DNA of 19,747 nucleotides from Hemicentrotus pulcherrimus (Eukaryota > Echinodermata > Echinoidea > Camarodonta > Strongylocentrotidae): contig BEXV01000331.1 of assembly GCA_003118195.1 (NCBI GenBank), forward strand, positions 58,010 to 77,756, given 5' to 3'. The notes beneath the pieces are model-generated. The model was not told the DNA's origin. It searched no databases and worked only from the letters and a program-made list of their open reading frames with translations. A program made the translations under genes and the position numbers. Shown piece after piece: positions 1 through 9,858 of this stretch (positions are counted from its first letter, which is position 1; each line of letters starts with the position of its first letter).

Positions 1-930
1 AATAGATAGTGCATTTGAGCATGTCACTTTGAACACAAACAGTAGAATAATAGAAGGTAATGAACTAAATCAACATTTAGGGGCATTGGGCAGATTACCA
101 AATAACATGGACTTTAATCTATATTGTACTCTTATAAATTCCATTCAAACCCATTTATTGTTGACTTTGTTGAGTTGGTATATTGACAGATATTCTGTGT
201 ACTTTACGGCTTGGTGTTTGGTGTCACATCTCACACCAATATATGACAAATGTTTATATCTCCACCCACATTTGTTCCACTAAATCACATTGCTCATTCA
301 TTTCTTTTTCTCTCATTCTACTTGTAACTCCCTCCTCTAATGAATGTTTCATCCTTGAGTCTTGACTCTTCCAAGCCACATGAATAACAAGATTATTCAC
401 AAGGACTATTTTTTTACTCCACTGTTGTTTTCAGAGTTTTGGTGCAATAAAACTCATTGGTGGAAATATTATTCAACCATGTTGTTTTCTCATTTCATTC
501 AGTGGCTTCTAAAGCAGTCAAGTACAAATCACCCTCGGCTTGCATCATTGTTTTCCTCTACTAATCACCTTTTATTCTCCTTCTATTAAAATCTCTCTCT
601 TTTGCCAATTAGACAGTGCCACATGGAAATTGTAGTATGCAAAATAGCACATTTTCAGGAAGAGAAGGAATCAATTTTTTTATGGGATAACTTGTGATAA
701 TCAATGATTTCAGTGGCTTTCTTGCATTGCATCAACTACCTGAACAACAACCACAAATGTATTAAAATGTAGATTCACATAAAAAACACTGTACATGTAC
801 AATGTAGCAGTCAGTCTGCAATCACTATAACTCAAAATTAAAATATCTATAAACTGTTGCAAGCTTTCGCTAAAGTTTTGAACATCTCGTTCTGATCTTA
901 CTTTTTTTCTTCCAACAACTCTCTTATAAA
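1..930. other. Non-coding AT-rich stretch
   Basis: No exon, RNA gene or clear repeat is seen. The three small frames at the left end overlap each other, lack splice context and have composition typical of random AT-rich DNA. One TACATGTA lies at 792-799. If the minus-strand exon at 931 is real, part of this stretch would be its 3' UTR, but no good AATAAA was found. Confidence 0.5.
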
Positions 931-1136
931 CTAGTGCGGGGGTACAAAGGAGCTCATTTTTTTGTTATCAACTGAAACTGACACTGTGTCACCTTCTTCA
1001 AAAGCAGACTCAGGGAGCAGCAGGTCTAAGGTGACACAGAATGGATCGGTTTTCCAGAAGTCTGTGGATTCTTCTACAGAGCAGAATACTTCAACATCTG
1101 TTGTGGGATTGGAAATTCTATAACCATGCACATAGT
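931..1136 (-). CDS. Possible terminal coding exon, unknown protein
   Basis: On the minus strand a 67-codon frame with a stop at 933-931 follows a pyrimidine-containing acceptor-like site (CACCCCCTTTTAACAAAG). If spliced there it enters in phase 1. The protein is well balanced and acidic, with stretches such as DVEVFCSVEESTDFWK and VTLDLLLPESAFEEGD ending in MSSFVPPH. This looks more like real coding sequence than the AT-rich noise around it. I recognise no domain. An incoming G would complete an Asp codon, so it is compatible with the proline-rich exon at 5943 and with the CLASP TOG1 end exon. No clear AATAAA follows within the next few hundred bases, which weakens the call. It could also be chance open sequence or a relic. 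Confidence 0.3.
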
Positions 1137-1222
1137 CTTTGTTAAAAGGGGGTGAATAATACACACATAACATTCATATCAGGTCATGGATTACATTGAT
1201 CAGTCAGTTCAGTGAATCATGC

Positions 1223-1261
<39 letters not shown>
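1223..1261. repeat. (AAT)13 microsatellite
   Basis: This is a perfect trinucleotide run of 13 AAT units. It directly abuts the dispersed repeat that follows, suggesting that the microsatellite is the end of, or grew from, that element. Confidence 0.97.
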
Positions 1262-1262
<1 letters not shown>

Positions 1263-1500
1263 TTTAGCTTTTATAAATCGCTTTATGTCTCTAAGCGCTT
1301 TACAAATATACTATTACCCACGTCATTGGATTCAGTGCTTGCCCGCACACAATGTGTGCACAATCTCCACTCCCTGGGGGGCATTCCAGCCAGGCGTTAC
1401 TTGATGCTCAAAAACTGTTTGACCAACAATGTTGGTCGCATCCTACCGGGTACCCATTTAACACCTGGGTGGAAAGTAGCAAATATAGGTTGATATCTGG
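1262..1500. repeat. Dispersed repeat fragment (AAGCGCTTTACAAAT / CCGGGTACCCATTTA type)
   Basis: The segment contains AAGCGCTTTACAAAT near 1294 and TACCGGGTACCCATTTAACACC near 1443, split by a CpG- and GC-richer middle. These are hallmarks I associate with a high-copy interspersed repeat of marine invertebrates that is commonly preceded by AAT or ATT arrays. The plus-strand frame through it (NCLTNNVGRILPGTHL) is a by-product of the repeat and not a gene. No flanking target duplication was found, and the 3' end appears truncated. The family identification is from memory and needs a repeat-library search. Confidence 0.6.
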
Positions 1501-3245
1501 CACCACATGAATAAATTCTGTAACTATGGAAAATGATAGGAAAGTGCCAAATTTCACACAAGTTGCCCTGTGGACACTAACTGATGATACAACTCTATTC
1601 AAGACGAATTGTCTCCAGAGAGCCAGAAAGGTGCGTACCTTATGTTCAAGTGCTGTGAGTTAAAACTCTTATAGCTCCAAGCAGAAGAAATGTTGCCTCT
1701 TTTCTTTTTAATTAACTGTTTTTTTGTTTTGTCTGCCTTTAAGGGTTACTTTATAGATGTTACTATAGAGGAGTACTTTCGATCACATTCAATGAAACTG
1801 AGAATGTTTTCTCCATAGATGAAGTCAGATCATGATAAAGCCAAACAGAGACACAACAATGTTGCCATCCTGTAGGGTCATATGACTTCCTTCTCTTCCA
1901 ACTTCCCAATAGACTCCCACAGGCCATTGCATAATGACCTATTACCATTCTGGGTTATCAATATGAAGCTGCTTGACACACTGTGATATCAGCAGAAACA
2001 TAATTACATTTGGCATCCAAGCCAGGTGACTCATCTGCATCACAGCTGAAACATAGCGCATTAGTTTATTTCACTTGGTCATTATCTATTGGACCTCTCT
2101 CTCTCTCGCTCTCTCTGAATTCTGCAACTGTTTATTCATTCAATCTGCCCTACTGCTGATAAAGTAAGAGTGTTATAAACATGTACAATAAACACAGACA
2201 CTAACGTATCATAAATGACGTGACTGTACATAATTTTATCTTTAGCCTATGTGAAAAAGGAAATTATGACAAAGACAAATGTCTCTCACAATTGGCATCT
2301 ATATCACACGTTTCATAACAAGTACTAAAAATGGAGCACCCAGAACTGTGATAAAGTGAGAGAGGGTGAGAGATTAGCACTAGGGGGAAATAGACATTGC
2401 AAGCCGAGGAAGACAGCCAAGACATAATTTGGGGGGCCAGGAAGTTCTTGAGACTCTGCCTCACTCAAAGTGAAATCGCAAGCTTCCCGTCTTGTAAGCA
2501 TTTGAAGCAAGGCTGCTACTGACTGGAAATCTCCATGGAAATTAGATGCAGACTGCAGATCTTCAAGTGTTCCTAGATTTGATATTGCGCTTTCAGTACA
2601 TGGCAGCACTTTAGCTGGCCTGGGAATTCTTTAGTTGCAAAAAACTATTTCCCTCATATGAGGATTTTGCCAATGAATAACTGCTTTCATCATCGAGACA
2701 TGAGCATTATCTAGTTGTCCTAAAAAATCTTTTGAACTATGTTTATACTTTTATACGCTGACAAGAAAATAACACAAAGTTCTCATTATTCATCAAAAGA
2801 AAAACCATGTCATGACAATATGTCATCAAGTGTTATGGGTGAAGAACTATATGGTGCAGAATAATTGCCTTCTTTAAACCCCCATTTTTAGCCTAAATAA
2901 GTGAAAATATATAAATATAGAATGCATACGGATGTCTGATGTCATCCCATGACTCAAAAGTTATCAAGAACCAGATTTCCGGCCTCAAACCATCGTGATG
3001 TGTCAGGTGTGAAAATGAAATGAGGGGCTATTGTCTTTCCTGGTGACAGGTGGACCTAAGAATTGTCTAGACAATGAAACAAAGCCACCTGCTACAATGG
3101 ATGGGTGGCTGCATGTTGCAATGGGATAAACACAAACCATACACTAATGACAAAAGGAAGAAACATTGTTCTGGACTAACAAACTACTGAATCCTTTCAG
3201 ATTAATTCTTAAAGAAATACCTGACACATGCTTCAAAGACAGCCA
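1501..3245. other. Non-coding stretch with one higher-complexity segment
   Basis: No supportable exon is seen. The segment at about 2400-2630 is less AT-rich and less repetitive than its surroundings and holds a 94-codon minus-strand frame without good splice sites. It contains an RFX-like ATCTCCATGGAAAT (2530-2543). It might be a conserved regulatory element rather than coding. Confidence 0.35.
2095..2116. repeat. (CT)n simple repeat
   Basis: This is a CT run interrupted once by CG. Confidence 0.9.
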
Positions 3246-3589
3246 ATAGGCCTGTCCTCATCAACTTGAGATTGCCCATAGGCCTGTCCTCATCACCTCA
3301 AGATTGCTAAATAGCCCGCTATTTCTGATCCTGAATCCTGGGCTATTTGCTCGGGAAATCATCCCAAGATGTCTTGGGCTAGTTTGCAAAATATCCCGCT
3401 TATTTGTCCGGTGCGTCTTCACCAGCAGAAGACTTGCATTAGGCGCGAATGCTGAGCAAAATATCTCAAGCTTATTTCTTGAGCTTGAGTTTCGAGCTGA
3501 TGAAGACGCAATTTGTAACTTCAGGCTTATTTCTTAAATTAGAAATAGCTGACTATTTGGCAATCTTGAGCTGATGAAGAAATACCTAT
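3246..3589. mobile_element. Nested fold-back element with imperfect inverted arms
   Basis: The arms at 3278-3326 and 3541-3589 are inverted copies, 41 of 49 positions matching. The outer 30 bases of the left arm are repeated directly at 3246-3275 (ATAGGCCTGTCCTCATCA start), with a period of 32. Inside is a second inverted pair, 3412-3426 and 3496-3510, 14 of 15 matching, core GTCTTCA/TGAAGAC. Perfect small hairpins are also present (CCCAAGA/TCTTGGG at 3363-3378; CTCAAGC/GCTTGAG at 3464-3488). An ATATC-C--GCTTATTT-like motif recurs within the loop. The whole 340 bases could form a single long hairpin. There is no coding capacity. It is probably a non-autonomous fold-back or MITE-type transposon; no target-site duplication is evident. 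Confidence 0.72.
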
Positions 3590-4599
3590 TGTGTACACGT
3601 AGTTGGGAAAATCTATTTCTGGGGGAGGGGGGCAGATGGGGGGAAGATGGGTGGAGTAAGAGGCCTAGGGGTAGAAGTTCTTAAACATAAAGAACTACAT
3701 TTGCATTCCCAGCCAATTTATTGGTTTCTAATCTTGTGTGGGTGGCTGGAACACAACTTTTTGAATCATTATCAAGAATTCACAAAGACAGTCTCACAAG
3801 AAAGTTAAGACAACCTATATCTTCATAACACAATTATCTGAAGAAACTTAATCTTGATAAAATCAGAGAAGCATGAAATAATTTTAATAATAGTGATAAT
3901 ATGCCAATTCTTCTTAATGTAGATTATAAGGGCAACAGCAACTGATTTCCATGTTCAGCATCTTGACAAGAGGGGGCACACTTCCAACTAAATTAATGAG
4001 TAAAGGACAGGAAACAGCTTGCCTGCATGCTCATTAAAAAGCTACGTGTATTGCCTGCTAACAAGTGTTAATCAATATACATGTAGGGAAATTTCTGTGG
4101 GTAATTTTAAAGGTTATTTCATTAACCTATTTACATTTTTTAGCATGCATGTGAACAACAACTGTTGCACTATTGCCAATAATTATGATGTCATAAGACC
4201 AAGGTCAATGCACATATGGTTTTGCATATGTATGAGTGGTAGTATATGTATCAACCTCCTAATAAAATACAAGAAATAGCAAAGGCTTATATTTCAATAA
4301 TTCAAATTAGAGGATCAAGAGGTTTTGATGAGGTTCAGTCCTAGTGCAATTCCAATGTAAATGATCCTATTTACAGTTTAAAAACTGTGGCAAAGGGCAA
4401 ATAAATTAACACAACACTTCAATGAAATAAGCAAATCATATCAACTCTAAGGGGATCCAGAATGGAAGGGTAAGGGTCTGTTTGAATTTAGGAAGTCTGA
4501 AATTAAAAATTGGGCACCTGGTTCCTGTTAGTTTCAAGCCATGGATATGAATGATTTCTTTTGATTGATTGATTTATTTTTTAAAATAAAAGTCATCAT
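3590..4599. other. Non-coding stretch between two transposon-like elements
   Basis: There is a G-run segment (3618-3660) and a short TTGA repeat (4560-4573) close to the left end of the MITE. No exon or RNA gene is recognised. Confidence 0.5.
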
Positions 4600-4626
4600 C
4601 AGCCTTTTCACACACAGCTAAAATTC
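4600..4626 (+). repeat. Left terminal inverted repeat of MITE
   Basis: This is a 27-base arm beginning CAGCCTTTTC and ending AAAATTC, perfectly complementary to the right arm. Confidence 0.9.
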
Positions 4627-5008
4627 TATAAACATGACTAGTATAAACGTGTTTCGAACGTGTTTAAACTAATCACGAGCCTTTTACACACAGAAATTTT
4701 GGTGCAATCTTTAATCGTTTCGTGATTAACTACTGCTAAGTAGTGCCATTGCGCATTGAAGGTCATGTCACGTCAATCAAAGCGCACGCTCCATCCAGTT
4801 TGATCATGTTTAAACACAAATTTCCTTTCACACACAAAATGTCAAGCTCTCTAGATACGAACTTCATATCTGTAGCCTGCTTTTAGAGGCGTACAGATCG
4901 CGACTTCGTATCTATCCCAACATCGTATAACCGATGTTCACACTGAGAAATTTTGTCTATAATCATGACTAAATTTTTATGATGATTCTAATCATCACTA
5001 GATACAAT

Positions 5009-5035
5009 GAATTTTAGCTGTGTGTGAAAAGGCTG
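5009..5035 (-). repeat. Right terminal inverted repeat of MITE
   Basis: This 27-base arm begins GAATTTTAGC and ends AAAAGGCTG, the exact reverse complement of the left arm. It is followed by CAT. Confidence 0.9.
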
Positions 5036-5942
5036 CATGTCTACTGCAAGTCTTCCCATTTGTGAGGAATACTAAAAAAATGCAAAGTGAACACCCATCA
5101 GCTGAAAGGGATTTCCTGCATAGACTGTACAAGGTACACTGTAATTATCACATCCTATGAATTGGTCTCCTGTTTGATTCCTGGTGACTCCAGTGGCGAC
5201 CAACGATTGCTACGACAAATCAACTACTTATTCAATGTGATGGTGGCTTTATATGGAACAGGAGTGTCATGTAAAGTCATAATTGATTATTAGTATCACT
5301 TCCTTTCCATCCAAAAGGAGTGCCACTAGTGATGCAGATACCTCTGTTCTTTTCCATTACAAGAAAAGAAAAAGAAACAACACAAGACATATACATGTAC
5401 ATGTACCTAACCTTAATATCTCTGATGATTTTAAATCAATTTTAATTTAGATCGTGACACCAAAAATACAACCTTAAATTTGAAATTTTCAAAAAGGTAT
5501 ATGGCTAGCTTTCACATTCTAAACTTGTATGACTATTCTTCATACTGTACAAAATAATGCACTGCATTTTATTCTACATGAATGGGTTGAATATCTTGAT
5601 AAACTGCCAATTTAAATTTAAAAATTATTAACTAGTCAACAAATTGACGATACTAAGATTAAGATTTTTTTCTAGCCTTCAACAGATGTTTAATATGTAT
5701 GTTCTTTGCATATCATTGTATATCTACAGATACTATATTTCCATAGGATTTGTTACAAGGAAAATGACACTTTACTTTAACCCATAGGCCAGGAAAATAA
5801 AAAACAATTTAATATTGTACCTTTTTTTTTTGTTCGAGAGAAAATTCCATGGAGTAACAATTTAGAAAACTAAGAATTAATTAAAGATAAACATATCTTC
5901 CTGTACTTACACATACAAATATCTTTAGATATAATGACATAC
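5036..5942. other. Non-coding stretch, presumed intron after the proline-rich exon
   Basis: The sequence is AT-rich with a double TACATGTA at 5392-5405. The 68-codon plus-strand frame at 5087 has no splice context or recognisable similarity. Confidence 0.5.
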
Positions 5943-6387
5943 CTTTCTTTTTAATGTAAAGTGGCTTTTGTTTTTGTTCCTCTTGTTTCTTCTGTAGCTG
6001 ATCCTTTGCTAGTTTATTTGTGCTCTTGTCCACATGTTGAGCACTCTTTTCCTCATTCTTCTTTGGTGGTGGCACTGGGGGTGGATGGGTGGGGTGCTTT
6101 GGAGAGGGAGGTGGGGTTTCTTTCTCTCTAGCAGGGGGTGGAGGGGGAGGGGGCAGTGAGGGTGGTGCTGGCTTGGGTCTGGGAGGGGGTGGAGGTGGTG
6201 TCTTCTTGGGTCTCTTTGTCTGCTCCTCGTCAAATCCAGAATCAGGGCTGTCCTGGTCCCGTCCCTTTCCGTTCTTCATAGTTTTCTTCTTGGATGGAAG
6301 GGGTCCTTTCAAGAGGCACTTGACGATCAGTGAAATGTCCTTCTCAAACTTGCCATCTTTACCACCAGAATCCTTACCAGAAGCCAT
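5943..6387 (-). CDS. Proline-rich 148-residue coding exon, probable alternative first exon
   Basis: On the minus strand, ATG at 6387 (context AAAAATGG, favourable purine at -3 and G at +4) opens a frame of 148 codons. It ends AAA-G before the consensus donor GTATGTCAT, leaving in phase 1. Residues 1-60 are charged and Lys/Gly/Ser rich (MASGKDSGGKDGKFEK start). Residues 64-110 are a polyproline tract with runs of six and seven prolines. The tract includes a class I SH3-ligand pattern (RPKPAPP), a class II pattern (PPPPPPR) and potential profilin-binding stretches. Residues 111-148 are Lys/Gln/Glu rich, possibly helical (KKQEEQKQKP). I do not recognise the protein. It lies in the CLASP intron just after TOG1, and its phase equals that of the TOG1 end exon, so a TOG1-less CLASP isoform is the leading inference. 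A potential acceptor (TTTATTTAG) sits 4 bases before the ATG, which would allow a separate 5' UTR exon. A distinct nested gene is the alternative. Confidence 0.62.
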
Positions 6388-7039
6388 TTTTCTAAATAAA
6401 GTGCCCTTTGCTTTTGTCCAAAAAAGTATACTGTCTAGTACAAACACCACACAATAAAGAAAGGAATAGCTTTCCTATTTATCTGTGTAAACCACTATTT
6501 CAGTTCAGCAAAAATATATGCATATAGGTAGATATCTTTGAAGTCTCTCCTCTGAAAAGTTCCATAAACACAGCACTGCATGAAATATAAATCTATAATT
6601 CCCTCTCTATTGTTGTTCCACAAATTAACAATGACATCAGGTTTTATTTTCATTCAAAAAGTAGTCTACCAAGCAACTGTATAGTGATTGTGTTTACAAA
6701 CTTCAAACCAAAATGTGCTGATTAAGAGAAGAGTTGCCAAAAGAATGACAAAAATATCCCTGACAAGGTCAAGTTGCAAAAGTTTTTTTCCTTTCGATCC
6801 AAGTATGATGGAAACAACATTAAGCCCATCGACCTATCAGACTAATCCTATGACGTTGGCACAGTACTTGGGGTGAAAGCCATGTGAGGCCAATCGATTC
6901 ATGCTCACTGCTGTTATTGTGATTAGAAGAGACAGTGTCAGACAAGCGTATATCTATGATGGCACAAACATACACGGTACTACGCTGGCCCCCCTTATGC
7001 AGCTCTCTAGAAAGATACATAAAAAGTTTTTAGTCTTTG

Positions 7040-7330
7040 CTACTGTGAAGGGGAGAATCAATGGCATCCTCTCGTTCAGTCAGGCCGCTACCCGTTATCG
7101 GCAGACTTCCGCTCAACAAATTACCGCATCCAGGAAGAGACCCCCATGCGACACCTTTTTGCCCCTTCCTCGCTTTTGAGTGATGTGATTGGCCAGAGCT
7201 GTTTGCATAGCGGACACTTTGCTTGGGTTTGGTCCATCTACACTTGTCAAATGCCGGCAGAGTATGAGTGCTAAATAGCGAATGATACAAACTATGACTG
7301 TACTTGATCAAACCAACATGGCTGACAAGT
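7040..7330. promoter_or_regulatory. CpG-rich promoter-like region, possibly bidirectional
   Basis: About eleven CpG dinucleotides fall in roughly 280 bases here, whereas most equal-sized stretches of the surrounding intron have few or none. The segment carries an inverted CCAAT box (ATTGG at 7188-7192, CCAAT on the minus strand), ETS-like GGAAG cores (ACTTCCGC near 7106, CAGGAAGA near 7131) and a YY1-like ATGGC context at 7318. It lies 650-900 bases upstream of the proline-rich minus-strand exon. It also lies immediately upstream of a plus-strand ATG with a splice donor. A transcription start on one or both strands is inferred from composition and motifs only. Confidence 0.35.
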
Positions 7331-7412
7331 TAGCCATGTCAGCAGTACTACTTCATGTACACCATCATCGTGTTCAACTACAGAACTTTCACTTTGATTG
7401 AAAGCTATCTGG
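7318..7412 (+). other. Possible plus-strand first exon with 27-codon ORF and splice donor
   Basis: ATG at 7318 sits in a strong context (ACCAACATGG) and opens 27 codons (MADKLAMSAVLLHVHHHR...) to TGA at 7399-7401. A consensus donor GG|GTAAGT follows at 7413. It begins at the end of the CpG-rich stretch, opposite in direction to the proline-rich exon. It may be the first exon of a divergent transcript, with the ORF acting as an upstream ORF or being fortuitous. No partner acceptor or downstream exon was identified. Confidence 0.2.
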
Positions 7413-7419
7413 GTAAGTT

Positions 7420-9858
7420 GATTGCATTTTCTCAGATTTGTTTGCAGTAATGGATGCTACAGAATATGTGCAGGGATATCATTAGAACTGTACAGTATAT
7501 CAGCTGGATGCTCCCATTAATTGGGAACTGTCAGGCATCAAATGGTGCATAAAATATTTGGACATTGATCATGCAGTGTTCAACAGGATACATCCTCATA
7601 CATTGTGTTCAGTTGTGATAGTACACTATTCACGAAAGCATGCAAAATGTTATATGTCTATATGATCTATTTTGATTAAAAAATCATTGTGTGTCCATAT
7701 GATGTGTTATCTATATTTCTTCATTGCTAGAAAACAGATTCTGTTCATGCTCTGAGCAAAAAAATCCTTAATTTTATTCACCTTTACAACTACCCCATCC
7801 CATCCATCTCTTAAATGTAATCTTTTTATCCCTTCATCTTTGGCTCCTTTTTGTTTTTATTCTTCCACTAGTCCTCACATCTTTCTTTATCTACACCAGC
7901 TAAACACTTTCAAGCTTTTCAAACTCAGCCACAAATCCCCAGATTAGAAACCCTTCTCTTTTAACTACTTGGTCGCAGTATGATCACAAAAAGATATTTT
8001 CTCCCCATGAAATGAAAAGCAGACAGAGTAGCAGACATAACATATAACTAAAGCTTAACTTGCTATTTGCTCTCATCTATGAAGTGTTGTGTGTCTCAAG
8101 CAGGGCTTAAGGCATTCGAGTGTGTAAAAGTAAAAAAAAACCTGTTTTGTGTGTGTTTTTTTTTTTATGTAAAAGGTGTCTTCATGTAGCCTAAACAACA
8201 GGGCCTACAACCAAGCATGAGAAAACCCATGGGGAATCTTGTATGTTATACAAAATTAAATTGTATCCAAAAAAATTTTAAATGTAGATGTAAAATCTCC
8301 TATGAAGCAAACCAGTGAAACCCTGCAAAATATTGGCCTGCTGACAACACAGTCATAAGATGGGCTGATATTTAATGATCAAATCAGGACATTTTGTTAA
8401 ATTGTGATATCTTTCTCATCAGTTGTAAATGTACATATAGTTTTATTTTTTTTTCTTACTGGTTAGCCATTTCTCTAATTTTGTATTTATTTATTAAGAA
8501 TAACTTGCTATGAAGGTTGGTTGTTTTTTGGTGCCAATTTTATAAGCCATCAAAAAACTAACAAGAACACATTTCTTTCAGCCATAAAATTAGACAAGGG
8601 GATAAAGCAAAGAAGCACAATGGAAGTATTCAAGCTATTCATTGACAGAACAATGCATGTATGTGAGTATATCCTATGAGGCTGCTTTATGCATTGCATT
8701 AACAATGATTGTTTACTTGGAAAAGGAAGAGCCTAAGAAACACAAATATTTGGGTTTGATTCAGGGACAGTCTCAGTTAGATCTGACAGTTCTCTCTCTC
8801 TCTCTCACTGGTTGGTTTCCATATCAATACTGGTAGTAGGAATACCAATTATATTTTGTCTTAATCCAAGCATAGAAATAGATTCATAATCATGTTGCTA
8901 TGTCAATTTCACAAGAAAATGTTTCATTAGAAAGGACAGGACCTGGTTAAGTCTTTCAATGTCAAGATATTCAAAGAACCCATCAGCTGTCATAAGAGGA
9001 ATTTGTAACTTGAAAGGAAAAGTTTTTGGATTAAAATATTGAATCCCTAACACAAACACACACAACAAGATGAGCAAATGCACTTAATCATAAGGAAAAT
9101 ATTCAGAACATCTCCATTGTCTGACAATGTGGTTTTTCAACACACCAAGCTATGCTACTCTAGTTCACAGATGCAGAAAGAAAAGAAGAGAACAAGCACC
9201 CTTTAAAGATTGGAAATTAAAAAAGTTCCACTATAAAAAGAAATACAAGAAATAGGTCTATCTCCTTACATTTCAATTCCTTTCATATCAATCTTTGTAT
9301 TGGATAATGATATTGTGTCAAGGTAGTACGGTTGATCACAAAGGAAATTGTGAGAACTTATGTTTTGAAAGTTTAAAATATCAGCTTATAGAATTGTCCA
9401 TTTTCTGAATAATTTTGTAACTAAAGTCACATCTCTAGGAACACAATCAGATCTTCCAACATTTACAACAAGTACATTCAGAGGTATCTGAAGAATAAAA
9501 TAGGATAGAATCTCAAAGTCACAGTGAGGCAAATAGTTAACATCTATTGAATGTCTAAAGCCAAGAATGCTAGTCATCCGGAGTCAAGACCATCTTAATA
9601 AACCTGTTAGAATCAATTCAGTTTCAAATCAATACCACTACATCCACATAATGTAAATACAGATAATAGTATTAATATCAATTTGAATAAGATTATCATA
9701 TTTTCAGAGGATGAAAGGCCCTGCCCCTTAGTCTAAGGACAAATAAAAGAGTGTAGAGGTATGTTTTAAGATGTTGCTTTTTTCTTAAGAGGTCAAGTGA
9801 AGTACAATTTCTCAGAAATACAGGGAGATGGTTATTTTACTGCATTCTTATTACTTAC
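7420..9858. other. CLASP: Intronic stretch of CLASP
   Basis: This is AT-rich sequence between the promoter-like segment and the last TOG1 exon. It holds homopolymer T and A runs and one TC repeat, but no exon that I can support. Confidence 0.5.
8791..8806. repeat. (TC)8 simple repeat
   Basis: These are eight perfect TC units in intron sequence. Confidence 0.9.

Larger units (their letters stand above)
4600..5035. mobile_element. MITE with perfect 27-bp terminal inverted repeats
   Basis: The 27 bases at 4600-4626 (starting CAGCCTTTTCACACAC) are exactly the reverse complement of 5009-5035. The 436-bp element is flanked by CAT on both sides (4597-4599, 5036-5038), a possible 3-bp target duplication. 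It has no ORF of note, so it must move in trans. The terminal motif recurs inside in degraded form (near 4679, 4825 and 4934). An internal imperfect hairpin spans 4853-4913 (AGATACGAA ... TTCGTATCT), and a small CATCG/CGATG hairpin lies at 4921-4936. The superfamily is not assigned: 3-bp duplications occur in Harbinger and CACTA groups, but the CAT target and CAGCC end are not diagnostic. The perfect termini suggest a fairly recent insertion. Confidence 0.85.

Noticed and set aside
931..1136. PTTDV in the possible terminal exon as a match to the vertebrate CLASP C-terminus
   Set aside because: Only five residues agree, the flanking residues do not, and the rest of CLASP could not fit between.
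1212..1493. Plus-strand 93-codon frame with poly-Ile
   Set aside because: It is the AAT microsatellite and adjoining dispersed repeat read as protein.
2325..2609. Minus-strand 94-codon frame with balanced composition
   Set aside because: No convincing splice sites or start context and no recognised similarity; kept only as a possible regulatory segment.
3304..3537. Plus-strand 77-codon frame
   Set aside because: It lies wholly inside the fold-back element and follows its repeated modules.
6089..6457. Plus-strand 122-codon glycine-rich frame
   Set aside because: It is the antisense shadow of the polyproline exon; CC-rich codons read backwards give Gly runs.
8898..9083. Minus-strand frame with an exon-like ADGFFEYLDIERLNQ stretch after an ACAG
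   Set aside because: The following GTCCTG is a poor donor, the exit phase would not fit the CLASP chain, and no family similarity was recognised.
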